Source of the DNA: Streptomyces sp. R41
GTDB taxonomy: Bacteria > Actinomycetota > Actinomycetes > Streptomycetales > Streptomycetaceae
Length of the DNA stretch: 64,000 nucleotides
Reading direction: 5' to 3'
NCBI RefSeq assembly: GCF_041053055.1
Contig: NZ_CP163443.1
Location: 5,129,001-5,193,000, forward strand
The notes under the pieces are model-generated. The model was not told the origin of the DNA. It was given only the letters and a program-made list of their open reading frames with translations, and searched no databases. The position numbers and the translations under genes were made by a program. Positions 61,037 to 64,000 of the stretch are shown here, piece by piece (position 1 is the stretch's first letter; each line of letters opens with the position of its first letter).

Positions 61037-61074
61037 GTTGTACACCGTAGAACAGTTCCTATACGGCGTACAAC
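61037..61074. promoter_or_regulatory. TetR-type operator over the exporter promoter
   Basis: Arms GTTGTACACCGTA (61037-61049) and TACGGCGTACAAC (61062-61074) match at 12 of 13 positions, with a 12-bp spacer. A TATAGG sequence inside could be the -10 box of the leftward promoter. It lies directly upstream of the exporter start, so the adjacent TetR protein is the likely binder. Confidence 0.75.
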
Positions 61075-61120
61075 GCGGTAGTCGGCATCGCACGAACGCG
61101 GTATTCGACACCGCACGAAA

Positions 61121-61162
61121 AGGGCGGTGGCCCGGAACGGGATCGCCCCGGGCCACCGCCCT
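61121..61162 (-). terminator. Terminator of the glycosyltransferase operon
   Basis: A 15-bp perfect stem AGGGCGGTGGCCCGG / CCGGGCCACCGCCCT has a 12-base loop and, on the minus strand, is followed by TTTCG. It starts 14 bp after the glycosyltransferase stop. Confidence 0.88.
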
Positions 61163-61175
61163 GTGAAAGGAACCG

Positions 61176-63392
61176 TCAGCTGCCGCTCGTCGGCTGCGTC
61201 AGGTCGTAGAAGGTGGCCGAACCGACCGTCACCTTCTTGAAGTTGGCCGTGACCCACGAGCTGATCTGCGACGAGGTGCCGGTGTTGCCGCCACCGCCCA
61301 TGCCGCCGCCCGAGATGAAGTAGTGGATCTTGCCGTCCTCCACGTACTTCTTGAACTGGGCCAGCGTCGGAGACGGGTCGCTGCCGTTGAAGCCGCCGAT
61401 CGCCATCACCGGGTCGCCTGTGGAGAGCTGGTAGCTCGCGGCGTTCTGGGCGCCGATGGCCGCGGCGACCCAGGTGTACTTGCCGGAGTCCTTCTCCAGC
61501 AGCTTCTTGGCCTCGGAGCCGACGGTCGCGCCGTTGAGCAGACCGCCGACGCCGCCACCGCCCATGCCGCCCTCGCCCTGGGTCATACCGCCGGGCATTC
61601 CGCCCTGCTGTCCGTTCTGGCTCTGGCCGTTGCCCTGCTGGTTGGTGCCGCCGCCGGGGAAGCCACCGGTGCCGCCGGTCGGAGGCTGGCCCATGCCACC
61701 ACCCTGCTGAGTGTTGCCATTGCCGTTCTGCTGGTTCTGGCCGGGCATTGCGCCGCCCATGCCGCCTCGCATGCCACCGCCACCGCCGGGCCCGCCGCCC
61801 CGGCCGCCCATCATGCCGGCGCCCGCCGGACCGGCCGTCACGATGGAGCCGGTGTGCCCGGTGTTCACGGTGGACAGCGTGTACGCGGTCGGACCCGCGA
61901 TCGCGGCCACAAAGCTCAACCCGACAGCCGCGAGAGCCAGTTGGCGCCCCAGCCTGGCCGCGAAGATCAGGCCGAGCGCGCCGACAAGGCCGCCGATGAG
62001 GACCAGCCACTTCAGCCAGGGCAGGTAGTCGGGGGTGCGGTTGAGGAGGACGTAACCCCAGGCAGCGGTCGCGGTGACCGAGGCGGCGAGGGTGAGCGAG
62101 GCCCAGATCTTGGACCGCTCCTCCCACAGGACCGTCGCGCCCATGCCGACCACGGCCGCGATGTAGGGGGCCAGGGCGATCGTGTAGTACTGGTGGAAGA
62201 TGCCGGCCATGTAGCTGAAGATGACCGCGGTCATCAGCAGCGCGCCGCCCCAGGCGAGGAACGAACCGCGGGCCAGATCGGTCCGCTTGGCCTTCCGGGT
62301 GAGTACGAGCCCCGCGACGAACAGGATCAGCGCGGCCGGCAGCAGCCACGAGATCTGGCTGCCGATCTCGGAGTTGAACATCCGGTCCCAGCCGGTCTCG
62401 CCCCACTGGCCGGTGCCACCGGCGCCGCCACCCCCGCCGACGCTGCCGGTCTCGTCGCCGTTGATGCGGCCGAGCCCGTTGTAGCCGAAGGTCAGCTCCA
62501 GGAAGGAGTTGTTCTGCGAGCCGCCGATGTACGGGCGGGACGACGCGGGCCACAGCTCCACGATCGCGACCCACCAGCCGCCGGCGACGACCATCGCGAC
62601 CGCCGACAGGGCCAGCTGGCCGAACCGCTTCTTCAGCTTCACCGGCGCGCAGACCGCGTAGAGGACCGCGAGCGGCGGCAGGATCAGGAAGGCCTGCAGG
62701 GTCTTGGCGAGGAAGGCGAAGCCGACCGCGACACCCGCCCAGACCAGCCACTTCGTCCGGCCGTCCGCCAGGGCGCGGATCACGCAGTAGACGGTGACGG
62801 TCATCAGCAGCGCGAGCATCGCGTCCGGGTTGTTGAACCGGAACATCAGCGCGGCGACGGGAGTGAGCGCGAGCACGGCGCCCGCGATCAGACCGGCCGC
62901 TGGGCTGAAGCGGCGCCGGACGGCCGCGTACAGGACGCCGACCGTGGCCACGCCCATGAGCACCTCGGGGACGAGGATCGCCCACGAGTTGAGGCCGAAG
63001 ATCCGCACCGACAGGGCCATCGGCCACAGTGAGGCCGGGGGCTTGTCGACGGTGATCGCGTTGGCCGAGTCGAGCGAGCCGAAGAACATCGCCTTCCAGC
63101 TCTGACTGCCGGCCTGCACGGCCGCCGAGTAGAACGAGTTGGCGTACCCGGAGGCGCTCAGGTTGTACAGGTACAGCACCGCGGTGGCGAGCAGCAGACC
63201 GAGGAAGGCGGGGCGCGCCCAGCGCGGGTCCTCGGGCCGGCCGCGCCAGACCCGGCGGGCGAAGGGCTGCCTGGGCTCACCGGACCGCGGGGCCGCGGCG
63301 GGCAGGACCGGCTCCCGCACGGGCGCCGATGTCGGCGGCCCCCAGGAAGGACTCCCGCCCCCCTGATAGCTCGTATCGGACTGAGTCGTCAT
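61176..63392 (-). CDS. GT39-family membrane glycosyltransferase with Gly/Gln-rich loop
   Basis: The 738-residue protein has a Pro-rich cytoplasmic start, then the PMT/ArnT-like core with about 11-12 spans. ANSFYSAAVQAGSQSWKAMF, TVDKPPASLWPMALSVRIFG and RFNNPDAMLALLMT are typical of lipid-linked sugar transferases. A Gly/Gln/Asn/Met-rich segment (about 525-620) separates the last span from a C-terminal soluble domain (KKLLEKDSGKYTWVAAAIG). It probably glycosylates wall polymer or proteins from polyprenyl-phosphate sugar. Its ATG overlaps the GtrA stop by 4 bp. Confidence 0.9.
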   Translation of the reverse strand: MTTQSDTSYQGGGSPSWGPPTSAPVREPVLPAAAPRSGEPRQPFARRVWRGRPEDPRWARPAFLGLLLATAVLYLYNLSASGYANSFYSAAVQAGSQSWKAMFFGSLDSANAITVDKPPASLWPMALSVRIFGLNSWAILVPEVLMGVATVGVLYAAVRRRFSPAAGLIAGAVLALTPVAALMFRFNNPDAMLALLMTVTVYCVIRALADGRTKWLVWAGVAVGFAFLAKTLQAFLILPPLAVLYAVCAPVKLKKRFGQLALSAVAMVVAGGWWVAIVELWPASSRPYIGGSQNNSFLELTFGYNGLGRINGDETGSVGGGGGAGGTGQWGETGWDRMFNSEIGSQISWLLPAALILFVAGLVLTRKAKRTDLARGSFLAWGGALLMTAVIFSYMAGIFHQYYTIALAPYIAAVVGMGATVLWEERSKIWASLTLAASVTATAAWGYVLLNRTPDYLPWLKWLVLIGGLVGALGLIFAARLGRQLALAAVGLSFVAAIAGPTAYTLSTVNTGHTGSIVTAGPAGAGMMGGRGGGPGGGGGMRGGMGGAMPGQNQQNGNGNTQQGGGMGQPPTGGTGGFPGGGTNQQGNGQSQNGQQGGMPGGMTQGEGGMGGGGVGGLLNGATVGSEAKKLLEKDSGKYTWVAAAIGAQNAASYQLSTGDPVMAIGGFNGSDPSPTLAQFKKYVEDGKIHYFISGGGMGGGGNTGTSSQISSWVTANFKKVTVGSATFYDLTQPTSGS

Positions 63393-64000
63393 CGTGCGTT
63401 CCTCGGATCGTGATCGTATGGGCGCACCGCCTGCAACTGCATGGTCGAGTCCCCCCAGGTGCGGTCCGCGGCTTCACCGGCGCGGAACTGGGCTGTGTCG
63501 TAGGAAGAGGTGTCGTACGAGGAGGTGTCGTACGAGGACGGGGGCGCCGTCGGGCGCTGGGGCAGCGGCGGGTGCGGGTGCTGGTGCCGGTCCTGGTACT
63601 GATGGGCCGCCGTCGAGTAGGTGGGCGAGGCCGGGTTGTGCGAGGCCACGACCTGCGAGGGCGTCTCGCCCTGCCGGTCCGGGAAGACCCAGGCCCGGAA
63701 GAGCAGGAACCGCAGCACCGTCGCCGCGAGGTTGGCGGCGATGAGGACCGCCAGCTCGGTGGAGTGCGAGGGGTCGGTCGTCGCCGCGTTCAGGGCGGCG
63801 AGCGAGCCGCTGGTGAGGGCGAGACCGATGCCGAAGACGACCAGGCCCTGCGCCTGGTGCCGGACGGCGCCGCCCCGGCCGCGTACGCCGAAGGTCAGCC
63901 GCCGGTTGGCCGCCGTGTTGGCGACCGCCGACACGAGCAGGGCGAGCGCGTTGGCGACCTGCGACCCCGAGAACGAGCGGAAGGCGCTGTAGAGCAGCAG
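63389..64000 (-). CDS. GtrA-family membrane protein (partial, N terminus outside the window)
   Basis: The visible 203 residues hold GtrA spans: LLLYSAFRSFSGSQVANALALLVSAVANTAANRRLTFG, cut here by the conserved N-x-x-x-N-R-x-x-T-F motif, then GLVVFGIGLALTSGSLAAL and ELAVLIAANLAATVLRFLLFRAWVF. GtrA proteins are thought to flip polyprenyl-linked sugars, which suits the coupled GT39 gene. The C-terminal 75 residues are polar with three SSYDT repeats encoded by 15-bp tandem units (63497-63540). Confidence 0.88.
   Translation of the reverse strand: MLLYSAFRSFSGSQVANALALLVSAVANTAANRRLTFGVRGRGGAVRHQAQGLVVFGIGLALTSGSLAALNAATTDPSHSTELAVLIAANLAATVLRFLLFRAWVFPDRQGETPSQVVASHNPASPTYSTAAHQYQDRHQHPHPPLPQRPTAPPSSYDTSSYDTSSYDTAQFRAGEAADRTWGDSTMQLQAVRPYDHDPRNAR

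Overview
The window is a piece of a high-GC actinobacterial chromosome, almost certainly Streptomyces. GC is very high and third codon positions are nearly all G or C. GTG and TTG starts are frequent. Many genes are chained by 4-bp ATGA/GTGA overlaps. Gene order matches, from memory, the S. coelicolor SCO4079-to-SCO4023 neighbourhood: purL-purQ-purS, an Lsr2 paralogue, purC, purD, dnaX, ffs, upp, tadA, two SigB-type sigma factors. Everything here was read by eye; no database search was run.

Layout. 1-2531: de novo purine genes purSQL (minus strand), an Lsr2-like nucleoid protein, tRNA-Gly(TCC) and tRNA-Gly(GCC). 2597-6930: an ABC exporter plus DesK/NarL-type two-component system in one overlapping operon, preceded by 21-bp tandem repeats and a palindrome and followed by a second identical tRNA-Gly(GCC). 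The kinase ends in a long Ser-Ala tail encoded by a GGCTTC microsatellite. 7047-16522: purC, a dimethylformamidase-like protein, a repeat-rich spacer with a 114-bp inverted repeat, a membrane protein, purD, dnaX, SRP RNA and tRNA-Ser(GGA).

16698-22572 is an arsenic island: thioredoxin reductase, thioredoxin-type arsenate reductase, a second arsC that has lost its catalytic P-loop, two ArsR regulators, an aquaporin-type arsenite channel, a stub of a flavoprotein gene, and an intact ArsO-like flavoprotein. No ArsB or Acr3 pump is visible. 22623-28789 holds a 1629-residue CHAT (caspase-like) protease gene full of in-frame minisatellites, divergent from a small Cys-motif protein and a membrane protein. 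This is the best candidate for an uncharacterised conflict or signalling system. 28879-35444 is a sugar operon: binding protein, two permeases, alpha-galactosidase (GH36) and beta-galactosidase (GH42).

35789-37681 is a CopC-CopD copper protein. 37750-41217 is an iron-box-controlled divergon of a penicillin-acylase-family hydrolase with an IucB-like acetyltransferase on one side and a siderophore-interacting reductase on the other. 41348-49381 holds an HhH-GPD glycosylase, a four-unit tandem intergenic repeat, an HdeD-like membrane protein, a HerA-type ATPase, a LytR_C protein, upp, tadA with its partner gene, and tRNA-Ser(CGA). 49829-53689 holds small conserved proteins, sigF, sigN and a lipoprotein. 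53925-57889 is a MarR-controlled operon in which both the drug exporter and a YceI protein carry carboxypeptidase-regulatory-like domains. 58572-61036 is a TetR regulator with an MFS exporter broken by a 31-bp palindromic insertion. The window ends in a GT39 glycosyltransferase and a GtrA protein that runs off the edge.
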